From the NCBI GenBank assembly GCA_037176705.1, contig JBAWUJ010000040.1, forward strand, positions 496,001-560,000: a DNA stretch of 64,000 nucleotides. The letters are read 5' to 3'. The notes beneath the pieces are model-generated. The model ran no database searches. It saw only the letters and a list, made by a program, of their open reading frames with translations, and was not told the DNA's origin. Below, in pieces: positions 32,069 through 43,650 of this stretch. The number at the start of each line of letters is the position of its first letter. Position 1 is the stretch's first letter. Both the position numbers and the translations under genes were made by a program. Source of the DNA: Molossus alvarezi (taxonomy: Eukaryota; Chordata; Mammalia; Chiroptera; Molossidae).

Positions 32069-35000
32069 TGAACATAACAGCCTGAGGAATACAGTAGACC
32101 CAGACACATGGAAGTAGGGCACAGACTGACATCCCTCAGAAGAGGGGATGGGGGGTGGGGGGTGGGAAGAGATAAACCACAGAACTTATATGCATGTATG
32201 CATGACCAATGGACATGGACAACTAAGCCGGGGAAAGGGTGGAGGTGGGGTGTGGTGGGGGGTGCCAATGGGGTAAAAAGGTAAAATATCTGTAACAAAA
32301 ATAAAAAAATAAACAAATAAATAAATAAAAAAAAAGAAGAAAAAAAAAAGAAATGTTAAAAGGACTTCTGTAATACAGGAGAAATGGGAAGAAAAATAGA
32401 ACCACACTAAACAAAAATGACAATAAATAAGTACATATCAATAATCACCTTAAGTGTAAATGGATTGAATGCTCTCATAAACAGACACACAGTAGCTGAT
32501 TGGATAAGAAAGCCTGACTCATCTATATGTTGTTTACAAAAGACCCACCTCACAAGAAAAGACTCACATACGTTAAAAGTGAAGGGATGGAAAAAAATCT
32601 ACCAAGCAAATGGAAAGCAAAAAAAACAAAAAAAAAACAAAAAAAAAAACTGGGGTAGCAATACTCATATCTAATAAAATAGATTTCAAAATGAAGACCA
32701 TAACTAGACACAAAGAAGGCCACTAAATAATATTGAAAGGATCTATCCAACAGGAAGATATAACCTTGATAAACATATATGCACCCTATATAGGAGCATC
32801 AAAATATATAAAAAATCTTCTGGAGGACTTCCAAGAACAAATTGACAGCAATACAATCATAGCAGGTTGACTTCAACACCCCATTGAAACCACTGGATAG
32901 ATTCTCTAGACAAAAAATTAGCAAGGAAACAGAGACTCTAAATGAAGCACTAGACCAAATGGATTTACTGACGAGATCAAGGAAGAAATTAAAATCTTCC
33001 TGGAAACCAATGAAAATGAACACCCAACAACACAAAATATATGGGATGCAGCGAAAGCAGTTCTGAGAGGGAAGTTCATAGCAATACAGGCCTACCTCAA
33101 GAAATGAGAAAAATTTCTAATTGACTGTCTAAACTCACAACTTAAAGAATTAGAAAGCAAACAAAAAGAAATCCCCAGAGCAAGTAGAAAGAAGGAAATA
33201 GTAAAGATCAGAGCAGAAATAAATGACATGGAGACCAAAAAAAGAAAAAAAAAAACAATTCAAGGATCAATGAAACAAAGAGCGGGTTTTTTGAAAAGAT
33301 AAACAAGATTGATGGACACTTAGCTAGACTCACCAAGAAACAAAAGGAGAGAACCCAAATACACAACATCAGAAGTGAAAGAGGAGAAGTAACAACTGAC
33401 ACCACAGAAATACAATAGATTGTTAACAGCTACTATAAACAACTATATGGCAACAAATTTGACAATCTAAGCAAAATGGACAAATTTCTAGAAACACACA
33501 ATCTTCCAAACCTGGACCAGGAAGAGATAGAAAACTTGAACAAACCAATAACAACTAATGAAATTGAAGAGGTAATCAAGACAAGACTCTCCCAGCAAAC
33601 AAAAGCCCAGGCCCAAATGGCTTCACGGGGGAGTTTTACCAAATATTCAAAAAACAACCAACACCCATTTTCCACACACTATTTCAAAAAATTCAAGAAG
33701 AAGGAAGACTTCCAAACACATTCTATAAAGCCAGCATAATTCTAATTCCAAAAGAACAAGAAGACACTACAAAGAAAGAAAACTACAGGCCAATATCCTT
33801 GATGAACATAGACGCCAAAATCCTGAACAAAATACTAGCAAAATGGATCCAGTAATACATCAAAAAAATTATTCACCATGACCAAGTGGGATTTATTCCA
33901 GGGATGCAAGGCTGGTACAATATTCACAAATCAATAAATGTGATACACCACATAAAAAAAATGAAGAATAAAAACCACATGATCATATCAATAGATGCTG
34001 AAAAAGCATTCGACAAAATCCAGGATCCATTTCTGATAAAAACCCTCAGCAATGTGGGAATAGAGGAATCATATCTCCACGTAATAAAGACCATTTATGA
34101 AAGACCTACAGCCAACATCATACTCAATGGACAGAAACAAAAAATCTTTCTATTAAAAACAGGAACAAGACAGGGATGTCCACTTTCACCACTCTTATTT
34201 AACATAGTACTTGAAGACTTAGCCACAGAAATCAAACATGAGGAAAAAATAAAAGGGATCCAAATTGGAAAGAAGGAAGTGAAACTGTCATTATTTGCAG
34301 ATGACAGGATACCATACGTAGAAAACTCCAAACACTTCATCAAAAATCTACTAGATTTAATAAAGGAACTTGGCAAAGTATCAGGATACAAAATTAACAT
34401 CAAGAAATAATCGGCATTCTTGTACACCAATGATGAACTCACAGAAAGAGAAACTGAAAAAACAATCCTGTTTACCATCGGGCCAAAAAAATTAAGATAC
34501 CTAGGAATAAACTTAACCAAAGAAGTAAAGGAACTATTTGCAGAAAACTATAGGACATTGAAAAAAGAAATAGAGAAAGATATAAAAAAGTGGAAGCACA
34601 TACCCTGTTCATGGATTGGAACAATTAACATCATTAAAATGTCCATACTCCCCAAAGCAATCTATAGATTCAATGTAATCCCCATCAAAATACCAACGAC
34701 ATATTTCACAGAACTAGAACAAATACTTCAAAAGTTCATATGGAACCACAAAGACCCTGAATAGCCATAGCAATCTTGATAAAGAAGGACAAGTTAGGTG
34801 GGACCACAATACCAGATATCAGGTTATACTACAAAGCGACTGTAATCAAAACAGCCTGGCACTGGCATAAGAACAGCCATATAGGGCAGTGGAACAGAAG
34901 AGAGAACCAAGAAATGGACCCAAGGCAGTATGCTCAATTAAATTTTTTTTTTCCAAATCTTTATTGTTGGATGTAAAATGTATTACAGATGTTCCACATT

Positions 35001-35358
35001 TTTCCCCCATTGACCCCCTCCTCCCCACTCCCGCCCCCCTCCCACCTTTTCCCACACTATTGTCTGTGTCCATTGGTTATGCATATAAGTTCTTTGGTTT
35101 ATTTCTTCCCACCCCCTCAACCCCTTTCCCTTTGAGGTTTGTCAGTCTAGCAATGAGTTTGTGCTTCTTAATCCCTTCACCTTTTTCACCCATTCCCCCA
35201 ACCCCCCTCCCAACTGGCAACCAACAAAATGTTCTCTGTATCTATGAGAATGTTTCTGTTCTTCCTGTTCATTTTGTTTGTAGATTCCATTGTTGATAGA
35301 TATGTATTCATTGTCATTTTGTTTGTTCATACATTTTATCTTTTTCTTCAAAAAGACC

Positions 35359-36249
35359 CTACATCATTTCATATAATAACGGTTTGGTGGTGATGAACTC
35401 CTTTAACTTTTTCTTGTCTGGGAAAGTTTTTGTATGTCCATCGATTCTAAATGACAGCTTTGCAGGATAGAGTAATTTTGGTTGTAGGTTCTTGGTTTTC
35501 ATCACTCTGAATATTTCTTGCCACTCCCTTCTGGCCTGCAAAGTTTCTTTTGAGAAATCAGCTGACAGCCTAATGGGAACTTTCTTGTAGGTAACTAGCT
35601 GCCTTTCTCTTGCTGCTTTTAATATTCTCTCTTTGTCTTGAACCTTTTGCATTTTGATGATGATGTGTCTTGGTGTGGGCCTGTTGGGGTTCATCTTGTT
35701 TGGGACTCTCTGTGCTTCCTGGACTTGTATGTCTGTTTCCTTCACCAAGTTAGGAAAGTTTTCTGCCATTATTGTTTCAAACAGGTTTTCGATTTCTTGT
35801 TCTCTCTCTTCTCCTTCGGGCACCCCCAAGATGCGAATGTTGGCACGCTTGAAGTTATCCCAGAGGCTCCTTACTCTATCCTCATTTTTTTGGATTCTTT
35901 TTTCTTTTTGCTCTTCTGATTGGGGATTTTTTGCTTCCTTATATTCCAAATGGATGGTTTGCTCCTTGGATCTACATACTCTATTATTGAAGCTGTGTAA
36001 ATTATTCTTTATTTCAGTTAATGCCTCCTTTAATTCTAACTGTGTATCCATGATTTCTAACTGGTACGTTTTTATGCTCTTGATGCCCTCCCTAAGTTCA
36101 CTGAGGTTCTCACTAAGTTCATTGAGCATCCTTATAAGCAGTATTTTGAACTCAGTATCTGTTAGGTTGCTTATCTCCCTTTCGCTTAGTTCTTTTATTG
36201 GGGTTTTGTTCTGTTCTTTCATTTGGGACCTGTTTCTTTGTATCCTCAT
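35359..36249 (-). CDS. HAL1 ORF1: HAL1 ORF1 RNA-binding protein, intact 296 codons
   Basis: An uninterrupted ORF1 in a half-LINE. It begins MRIQRNRSQMKEQNKTPIKE, in the same style as L1 ORF1 starts, so the first ATG is well supported. Residues about 25-110 are heptad-rich (coiled coil for trimerisation). NIRILGVPEGEEREQEIENL (about residue 137) opens the RRM; RPTPRHIIIKMQKVQDKERI and PIRLSADFSKETLQARREW mark the RNA-binding C-terminal half; it ends with KKLKEFITTKPLLYEMM. The family role is to coat the element's RNA in cytoplasmic particles. The neighbouring L1 ORF1s are all broken, so this open frame stands out. Whether it is expressed cannot be seen. Confidence 0.9.
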   Translation of the reverse strand: MRIQRNRSQMKEQNKTPIKELSEREISNLTDTEFKILLIRMLNELSENLSELREGIKSIKTYQLEIMDTQLELKEALTEIKNNLHSFNNRVCRSKEQTIHLEYKEAKNPQSEEQKEKRIQKNEDRVRSLWDNFKRANIRILGVPEGEEREQEIENLFETIMAENFPNLVKETDIQVQEAQRVPNKMNPNRPTPRHIIIKMQKVQDKERILKAARERQLVTYKKVPIRLSADFSKETLQARREWQEIFRVMKTKNLQPKLLYPAKLSFRIDGHTKTFPDKKKLKEFITTKPLLYEMM

Positions 36250-37154
36250 TTTGGCTGCCTCCCTGTGTTTGTTTCTGTGTATTACTTAATGAGAGGTATG
36301 GGGCTCGCTGAGACCCGGTGCTGCTCGTTTGAAAGAATTTAGGAAAAACCTGAAGCAGGATCCAAGACCGGCCAATCCTATGGTTAAGCAAGTGGCAACA
36401 GCTTGAAAGTTGTGTGGGGTGGGGCAGGGCCTCAGGGAGTCAGCAGGGCGGGGCTACGAACGTGAGCCAGGTTGCTGGAGTCCCAGATATGGCTTCTGTC
36501 TGCCGCCCCCGGGAAGGGCTCACCAAAGGAACAAAGGCCTCTGACAGCACGTTTGTCCCCGAGGAAGCCTCCTCTCCAGCTCTCGCTCCAGTGCCAAACA
36601 GCCCAGTTCTTCCCTGTGTGTCTCTGGTGCCCCTCGAGCTGCCTCCCCTCTGAGCTTAGAGGGAGAGAGTCCGATAAGTCCGTGCGCGGGCCCTTTAAGG
36701 AGCTGCCTGGGGCTCCAGCCGCTTCAGCTTCCCTGAGCCTCAGTTTCCACTGGTTTTTCCAGCCAGAAGTTATGGGGATTCTCTTCCTGGCACTGGAACC
36801 CTGAGCAGGGCACCTGGTGTGGGACAGGGACCCCTCAGTCCTCAGGAAGGACCTTCCCAGCCACGGGATCCTCCTGATTTTTATCCACCACGCTTGGGTG
36901 TGGGACCAGCCCGTCTCGCCGCTGCGCGCTCCAACGCCTCTGCGCCGCCGCCCCTCCTCGCGCCGCCGCCCCTCCTACCGGTCTGGATGTAGCTGCTTTT
37001 TTTTTTTCCTTAGTTCTGTAGTTGTACGACTTCCATTCAGCTTGATTTCAGGCGGTTTTGAATGATGGTTGTTCTGTAGTTTAGTTGTAACTTTGATGTG
37101 GTTGTGGGAGGACGCGATACCGCGTTTACCTACGCCACCATCTTGACTGGAAGT
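36250..37154 (-). promoter_or_regulatory. HAL1 5'UTR, CpG-rich promoter region
   Basis: GC-rich leader with repeated CGCCGCCGC (about 36,945-36,970) and an AAGATGGTGGCG 5' end. A related sequence is found in the same orientation in each macrosatellite unit (49,820-50,600 and 55,570-56,380). Promoter activity is inferred from the L1/HAL1 family. Confidence 0.65.
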
Positions 37155-38494
37155 CTCAATTAATTTTTGACAAAGGTGGCAAGAGCATACAATCGAGTAA
37201 AACAGCCTCTTTAATAAATAGTGTTGGGAACCTTGGACAGCAACATGCAAGAAAAAAATGAAACTAGACCATCCACTTACACCATACACAAAAATAAACT
37301 CAAAATGAATAAAAGACTTATATGTGACCCGTGAATCCATAAAAATTCTAGAAGAAAATGTAGGCAACAAAATTTTGGACATCATACGAAGCAAAATTTT
37401 CACTGATACATCACCTAAGGCAACAGAAACAAACAAAAAAATGAACACACGGGACTATATCAAACTAAAAAGCTTCTGCACAGTACAAGAAACAATCATC
37501 AAAATGGAAAGGCAACCCACTGTATGGGAGAACATTATGGACAATGATGTATGACATAAGGGATTAATTTCCATTATATATAGAGTGCTCATACAGCTCG
37601 ACAAAAGAAAAAGAACCCAATTAAAAAATGGGCAGAGGTGCTGAATAGACACCTCTCCAAACAGGACATACAAATGGCCAAGAGAAATATGAAGAAATGC
37701 TCAACATCATTAATCATCAGAGAGATGCAAATTAAAACAACAATGAATTATCACCTCACACCTGTCAGAATGGCTGCCATCAACAAATCATCAAACAACA
37801 AGTGTTGGTGAGGGTGTGGAGAAAGGCAATCTCTAATACACTGCTGGTGGGAATGCAGACTGGTGTAGCCACTATGGAAAACAATATGGTGTTACCTCAA
37901 AAAATTAAAAAATTGAACTTCCATTTGACCCAGTGATCCCGCTTCTAGGAATATACCCTTAGAAGCCTGAAATACCAATCAAGAAGAATATATGTGCCCT
38001 TATATTCATAGCAGCAGTATTTACAATAGCTAAGATCTGGAAACAGCCCAAGTGTCCACAGTAGATAAATGGGTAAAAAAGCAGTGATACATATACACAA
38101 TGGAGTACTATGCAGCTGTAAGAAAGAAAGATTTCTTATCCTTTGAGAGGACATGGAGGGACCTGGAACGTATTATCTTAAGTGAAATAAGCCAAGCAGA
38201 AAAAGACAAATACTACATGATCTCACTTATGTATGGAATATAATGAACATAACAGTCTGAGGAATACGGTAGACCCAGAAGCATGGAAGTAGGGCACAGA
38301 CTGACATTTCTCAGAAGAGGGTTTAGGGGGATGGGAAGAGATAAACCACAGAACTTATATGCATGTATGCATAACCAATGGACATAGACAACAACGCCAG
38401 TGATGGGGTGGGGGGGGAGTTTGGGGGTGCTAATGGTGTAAAAAAGGAGAAACATCTTTAATAAATAAATAAATAATAAAGAAACAAGAAAAAA

Positions 38495-39132
38495 AACAGA
38501 GCAAGTAGAAGGAAATAATAGTAAAGGTCAGAGCAGAAATAAACAACATAAAGACTATAAAAAGAAAACAATTCAATGTAATTTGACCCAGTGATCCCAT
38601 TTCTAGAAATATATACTAAAAAGCCTGAAACATCAATCAGAAAGAATATATGTACCACCATGTTCTGAACAGCACTATTTACAATAGCCAAGATCTGGAA
38701 ACAGCCCAAAAGTCCATTAGTAGATGAATGGATAAAAAAGCAGTGGTACATATATGCAATGGAGTACTATGCAGCTGTAAAAAAGAAAGATCTCTTATCC
38801 TTTGAGATGACATGAAGGGACCTGGAAATTATTATGCTAGCAAAACAAGCCAAACAAAGAAAGACAAGTATCATATAATATCACTTATTTGTGGAATATA
38901 ATGAACATAACAGTCTGAAGAACAGGGCAGTCCCAGCGACGTGTAATTAGGGTACGGACTGACAATCCCCAGATGAGAGAGTGGGGGGAGATAAACCACA
39001 GAACTTATATGCATGTATGCAGAACCAATGGACATGGACAACAAAACTGGGGACAAGGTGGGGAGGGAAGGGGACAAGGGTATCAATGGGGTAAAAGGAG
39101 ATACATCTATTACAAAAATAAATAAATAAATA
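38495..39132 (+). mobile_element. L1: L1 fragment with large internal deletion
   Basis: 84 bp of mid-ORF2 (AGAGCAAGTAGAAGGAA and onwards) are followed directly by the ORF2 C-terminal end (GACCCAGTGATCCC), 3'UTR and an (AAAT)n tail at about 39,105-39,130. Either one deleted element or a truncated insertion into the next fragment. Confidence 0.7.
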
Positions 39133-40306
39133 AATAAAAATAAAGAAAGATATTAAACTGCAAAAAAAATTGAAAAGATCAATGAAAAAAAAGAGCTGGT
39201 TCTTTTAAAAGAAAAACAAGATTTGTGGACCTTTAGCCAGACTCACCAAGAAACAAAAGGAGAGGGCCCAAATAAACAAAACCAGAAATGAAACAGTAGA
39301 AGCAACAACTGTCGCTACAAAAATACAAAGGATCATTAAAACATATTATGCAAAGTTATACACCAAAAAACTAGAAAATGTAGGCCAAATGGACAAATTT
39401 CTAGAAACACACAGTCTCCCAAACTGAACTGGGAACACATAGAAAACTTGAACAGACCAATAATAACTAAGGAAATTGATGATGTAATAAAAAATAACTT
39501 TCAGCAAACAACAGCCCAAGGAGGACAGCCTCATAGGGAGTTTTACAAAACATTCAAAGAAGATCTAACACCCATTCTCCTCAAATTATTCCAAAAAATC
39601 CAAGAAGAAGGAAGACTTCAAAACTCATTTTATGTGGCCAGCATAATCCTTATTCCAAACTGGGTAAAGACACTACAAAAAAGTAAACTACAGGCCAATA
39701 TTCCTGATGAATACAGATGCCAAAATCCTTAACAAAATATTAGCAAATCAGATCCAGCAATACATCAAAAAAAGTATTCATCATGGTCAAGTGGGATTCA
39801 TCATAGGGATGCAAAAATAGTACATTATTTGCAAATCAATAAATGTGATACACCACATAAACAAAATGAAAGATAAAAACCATATGATCTTATCAATACA
39901 TGCTGAAAAGGCATTGGACAAAATCCAGAACATATTTCTGATAAAAATGCTCAGCAATGTGGGAATAGAGGGATCATATCTTGACTTAATAAAGGTCATA
40001 TGAAACACCTACAGCCAACATCAGAGTCAATGGGCAAACACTAGAAACACTTCCCTTAAAAACAGGAACAAGGCAGAAATGCCCACTTTTGCCACTTTTA
40101 TTAAACATAGTACTGGAAGTCTTAGCCACAGTAATTAGACATTAAGAAAGAATAAAAGGGATCCAAATTGGAAAGGAGGAAGTAAATCTGTCATTATTTG
40201 CAGATGACATAATATTTTACATAGAAAACCCTAAAGACTCCATCAAAAATTGACTAGATTTAATAAATGAAATTGACAAAGTAGCAAAATACAAAATTAA
40301 CATCAG
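39133..40306 (+). mobile_element. L1: L1 ORF2 fragment (linker and RT), degenerate
   Basis: Follows ORF2 from the KSWFF-equivalent (39,195) through the [18 protein letters not shown] (decayed), [21 protein letters not shown] (39,895) and [12 protein letters not shown] (about 40,195) to KINIRK (40,305). Numerous stops and frameshifts. Confidence 0.78.
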
Positions 40307-40668
40307 GAAACAGCCCAACTGTCCATCATTACACGAGTGAATGAAAAAGCTGTGGTACATATACACAATGCAATACCATGCAGCTGTATGAAAGAAATAT
40401 CTCTTATCCTGTGAGACAACCTGGAGGGACCTGGAGAGCATCATGCTAAGCGAAATACGCTAATCAGAGAAAGGCAAATACCACATGATTTTTCTTATTT
40501 GTGTAATATATTAAACAGAATAAACTGATGAACAAAATAGAAACAGAATCATAGAAAGGAGTACAGTTCAGACTAAAAAACCACAGAGGAAGGGGTTGGG
40601 GGGGAGGATGAGGTAAACCAAAAAACGTATATGCACGTAAGCATAACCAGTGGACATAGACAACAATG
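40307..40668 (+). mobile_element. L1: L1 3'-end fragment lying inside ORF2
   Basis: At 40,307 the ORF2 sequence jumps to the extreme C-terminal segment (GAAACAGCCCAACTGTCC) and 3'UTR, ending at GACAATGCTGG without a poly-A. ORF2 coding sequence then restarts upstream of that point at 40,669. The L1 order is therefore scrambled. Confidence 0.7.
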
Positions 40669-42750
40669 CTGGACAACAAACCTTGAAAAAGAAGAACAAT
40701 GTAGGAAGGATCACAATACTGGATATCAGGTTATACTACAAAGTGACTGTTATCAAAACAACCTGGTACTGGCACAAGAACAGGCAAATAGATCAATGGA
40801 ACAGAACCCAGAAATTGACCCAAGACATTGTGCTCAATTAATATTTGACAAGGTTGGCAAGCTCATACAGTAGAGTAAAGACAGCTCCTTTAATAATTGG
40901 ACAGCTACATGCAAACAAATGAAGCTATACCATCAACTTATGCCATACACAAGAATAAAAATAGATAAAAGACTTAAACGTGACTCAAGAATCTATAAAA
41001 ATAGTGGAAGAAGAAATTGTAGGCAACAAAATTTCACACATCACACGCAGCAGAATTTTCACTGATGCAATGCCTAAGGCAAGAGAAACAAAGGAAAAAA
41101 TAAATACATGGGACTACATCAAACTAAAAATCTTCTGCACGGCAAAGGAAACTACCATCAAAAAAGGAAAGGAAACCCACTATATGGGAGAGCATAAGTG
41201 CCAATGATACATGAGATAAGGGGCTAATTTCCAAATATATAGAGTATTCATACAACTCAACAAAAGGAAGACAAAGAACCCAATTAAAAAAATGAGCAGA
41301 GGACCTAAATAGACACCTCTCCAAATAGGACATACAAATGGCCAAGGGACATAGGAAAATATCCCCAATGTCACTAATCATCACAGAGATACTGTTGTAA
41401 CCCAGGAGATTGACCACACTTAGACTCCATTTTTTAGTTTTTGGGGATGTTTTATTACCTGAGCAGGGACTGCAGCCAACCTACACAGAGGAGAACTGCA
41501 GCCTCGAGCTCAGGGGGAGGGTTGCTTATATAGGGCAGGAGTCATTCAAGAGTTTAGCAGAGCAAGCAAGCTGCTTGTACAGAAGCGGAGGCAGTTAGCG
41601 ATAAGCAGGAGGGAACGGAGGGGGGAGGGAGCTGAGGCGAAAGGGAACTGGGTGAACTGGGTCAGCATACATCTGTCCTGTTATTCGTTCCATTATCCAA
41701 GTTTTAAAAACTAACAAATTCGAGACAGATATCAGCGGTCAGTCAGGTGCAATACACACATGTTGAACAGTTACAGTTTTATGGGGTAAAGGGAGCTTCA
41801 GTTTCTCCCTATCAGTTTCTTTACAGAGCATGCAGGACACTCTGGCCTTGGGGCCATTTCTGTCCTCCCTTTTCTTGAAGGATGTTGCTTTTCAAATTCC
41901 CAGTGAAGGTCAAACTCTAGTTAATTTTTATGGGGCTAAAGCCCTCTCTAACATTCCCCATTGTTCATCTTGCTGTCTCTGAGGTTGTTAATTAGGGCAG
42001 CTTAAAGACAAGTTGGATTCTAAGGACAGTGAGCTACAACAATACAAATTAAAACAACTATGAGTTATCACAAATCATCAAACAACAAGTGTTGGTGAGG
42101 GCGTGGAGAAAAGGGGACTCCAGTACACTGCTGGTGGGAATGCAGACTGGTGCAGCCACTAGGGAAAACGCTATGGTGTTACCTGAAAAAGTTAAAAATT
42201 AAACTGCCATTTGAGTCAGTAATCCTGCTTCTAGGAATATACCCTAAGAAGCCTGAAACACCAATCAGAAAGTATATATACACCCCCATGTTTGTAGCAG
42301 CACTATTTACAATAGCTAAAATCTGGAAACAACCCAAGTGTCCGTCGTTAGATGAGTGGATAAAAAAGCTGTGGTACATGTACACAATGGAATACTATGC
42401 AGCTGTAACAAAGAAAGATCTTTTATCCATTGAGAGACATGAGGGACCTGGAGAGTATTATCCTAAACGAAACAAGCCAAGCAGAGAAAGACAAATATCA
42501 CATGATCTCACTTATTTCTGGAAAATAATGAACTAAATCTGATTAACAAAATAGACCCAGAGACATAGAGGTGGCCTACAGACTGACAATCCTCAGAAGG
42601 GGGGGGGGCTGGGGAGGGAAGGGATAACCCACAGAACTTATATGCAAGTACGCATAACCCATAGGCATGGACAACAAAGCTGGGGATGGGGAGGAGGGGG
42701 TTAGTAGCGGGAAGAATGAGAAACATCTGTAATAAAAATAAATAAATAAA
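40669..42750 (+). mobile_element. L1: L1 ORF2 end and 3'UTR, interrupted by a solo LTR
   Basis: ORF2 from the [20 protein letters not shown] (40,680) to the C-terminus, split at 41,393-42,041 by an LTR and continued at 42,042 (ATACAAATTAAAACAAC). The C-terminal end is partly open (42,150-42,536). A 3'UTR and an (AAAT)n tail end at about 42,750. Confidence 0.82.
41393..42041 (-). mobile_element. Second solo LTR of the same family, 649 bp
   Basis: Same ends (TGTTGTA/TACAACA), same 649-bp length and only scattered differences from 15,907-16,555. The minus strand has TATATAAG (plus 41,525-41,532) and AATAAA (plus 41,451-41,456). The TSD is ATAC (41,389-41,392 and 42,042-42,045), so this is an independent insertion and not the partner LTR of the first. 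No internal retroviral genes are present. Confidence 0.92.
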
Positions 42751-43650
42751 GTGGGGTAGCTTCAAACTGCATAGAGGTCCGCTCTCAGCAGCTGGGCAGT
42801 TGTCAGGAACAAACATACCTTTTGGGCAGAGAAATGTTCCACTAAAGGCCAAATGAAAATCGAGCTGTCAGACTGGGGGTCGCTGACTCCAGGGCTGTGT
42901 TCTGAGGGCCCAGCCCAGGGCCCATAATTAGGGCTCCACTCCTGGAGCCAGGACAGGGGACCCAACGCCTAAACCACACCCGGCTCTGCGGCCCAGACTC
43001 CAGAGGAGAAGGAGGGCGGCAGGGCGCGAGGTCCGGCTCTCCCAGGGGCACCCACCCCAGCTTCCAGCCCCTGGCATCTGTGCCCTTCAAGCCCGCACTG
43101 CGACTCGTCCTGGCCCCGCACTGCCTACCTGGCACCTGCACCCCACAAAGCCCGCAAAGCCGGCAAGGCCCACGCCACATTCAGCCCTGTTCAGCCCTGT
43201 GGCCCTGACTCCAGAGAATGGAGGAGGGGCAGTGGCGTGAGGTCCAGCTCTCCCAGAGGCGCCCACCCCTGGATCTTGTGCCCCGCAAGCCCGCACCTCC
43301 ACTCTTCTGGGCCCCACACCGCCTACCTGGCTCAGACTCCAGTCCTGGCCCAGCTGCACCTACCGCTGCCTTAGGAAGAAAGGACGGAGGCTCCGACATC
43401 TCAAAGAAGAAAATGGGGGCTCCTTGCGCCAAGATGGTGTCCACGCAGATGGTGTGGCCTGTGGGCGGGACCGCGCATGGGCAGGAGGCGGGGCCAGAAG
43501 CGGAGTCTGAGGAAGCACCTGGCTGTGGGCAGTGGGCTGGCTGACCCAGAGAGGTGCAGCCCCATGGGGCTGGGGACTGGGGAGGTCAGGGGCTGAGCCC
43601 CTGGGCCCCAAAGGGCTGGGCCTCCTGCCCTGTGCACCTGCTGGATGCTA
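42751..43650. repeat. GC-rich segment with two tandem copies of a ~200-bp unit
   Basis: Two imperfect copies start at about 42,985 and 43,200: both have GACTCCAGAG, then AGGTCCRGCTCTCCCAG, GCGCCCACCC or GCACCCACCC, CAAGCCCGCAC and CGCCTACCTGG or TGCCTACCTGG. The right part has a GGGCGGGAC / GAGGCGGGGCC stretch and a CCAAGATGG box (about 43,430). I do not recognise the family; it may be a promoter-like leader of a retroelement. No protein is supported. Confidence 0.5.

Larger units (their letters stand above)
26493..32347 (+). mobile_element. L1: LINE-1 element F, full length, nearly intact
   Basis: Complete L1 of 5.86 kb: 5' start GGAGGAGAAAAAAATGGCGGC, a single-copy GC-rich 5'UTR of about 820 bp, ORF1 (27,316-28,197), ORF2 (28,243-32,068), 3'UTR and an A-rich tail. 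The perfect 12-bp TSD AAGAAATGTTAA (26,481-26,492 and 32,348-32,359) lies in ORF1 of L1-E. Few lesions are present, so it is one of the youngest insertions here. Confidence 0.95.
34942..37154 (-). mobile_element. HAL1: HAL1-type half-LINE, complete, antisense
   Basis: On the minus strand: 5' start near 37,154 (CCAGTCAAGATGGTGGCG), a 5'UTR of about 900 bp, one ORF1 (36,249-35,359), then a 3'UTR of about 415 bp with ACATCTGTAATACATTTTAC, an AATAAAG box and a poly-A (plus-strand T-run at 34,943-34,952). No ORF2 sequence lies between ORF1 and the tail, which defines HAL1 elements. The TSD CTCAATTAA is at 34,933-34,941 and 37,155-37,163. It depends on L1 ORF2p for mobility (family knowledge). Confidence 0.88.
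32417..38243 (+). pseudogene. L1 ORF2: L1-E ORF2, broken and split
   Basis: The ATG at 32,417 gives MTINKYISIITLSVNGLN. An A-rich expansion lies at 32,620-32,650. At about 32,967 some 265 bp of the endonuclease are deleted relative to L1-F, which removes the SDH box. The RT is readable (33,886-34,410 with LSLFADDRI). A nonsense TAA lies at 34,408-34,410 and further frameshifts follow. The HAL1 insert splits the gene at 34,941. The C-terminal end is at 37,155-38,243. Confidence 0.85.
24838..38494 (+). mobile_element. L1: LINE-1 element E, hosts L1-F and an antisense HAL1
   Basis: A full-length but degenerate L1 made of three pieces: 24,838-26,492 (5'UTR and ORF1), 32,348-34,941 (end of ORF1, ORF2 to the RT thumb) and 37,155-38,494 (rest of ORF2, 3'UTR, A-rich tail). 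The pieces join exactly once the two inner insertions and their TSDs are removed. Its 5'UTR (24,838-25,650) is of the single-copy type, not the monomeric type of L1-B. Confidence 0.88.

Noticed and set aside
15907..42041. The two LTRs as the ends of one 26-kb provirus
   Set aside because: Each has its own TSD (GAAAG, ATAC), each sits in a separate L1, and no retroviral gene lies between them.
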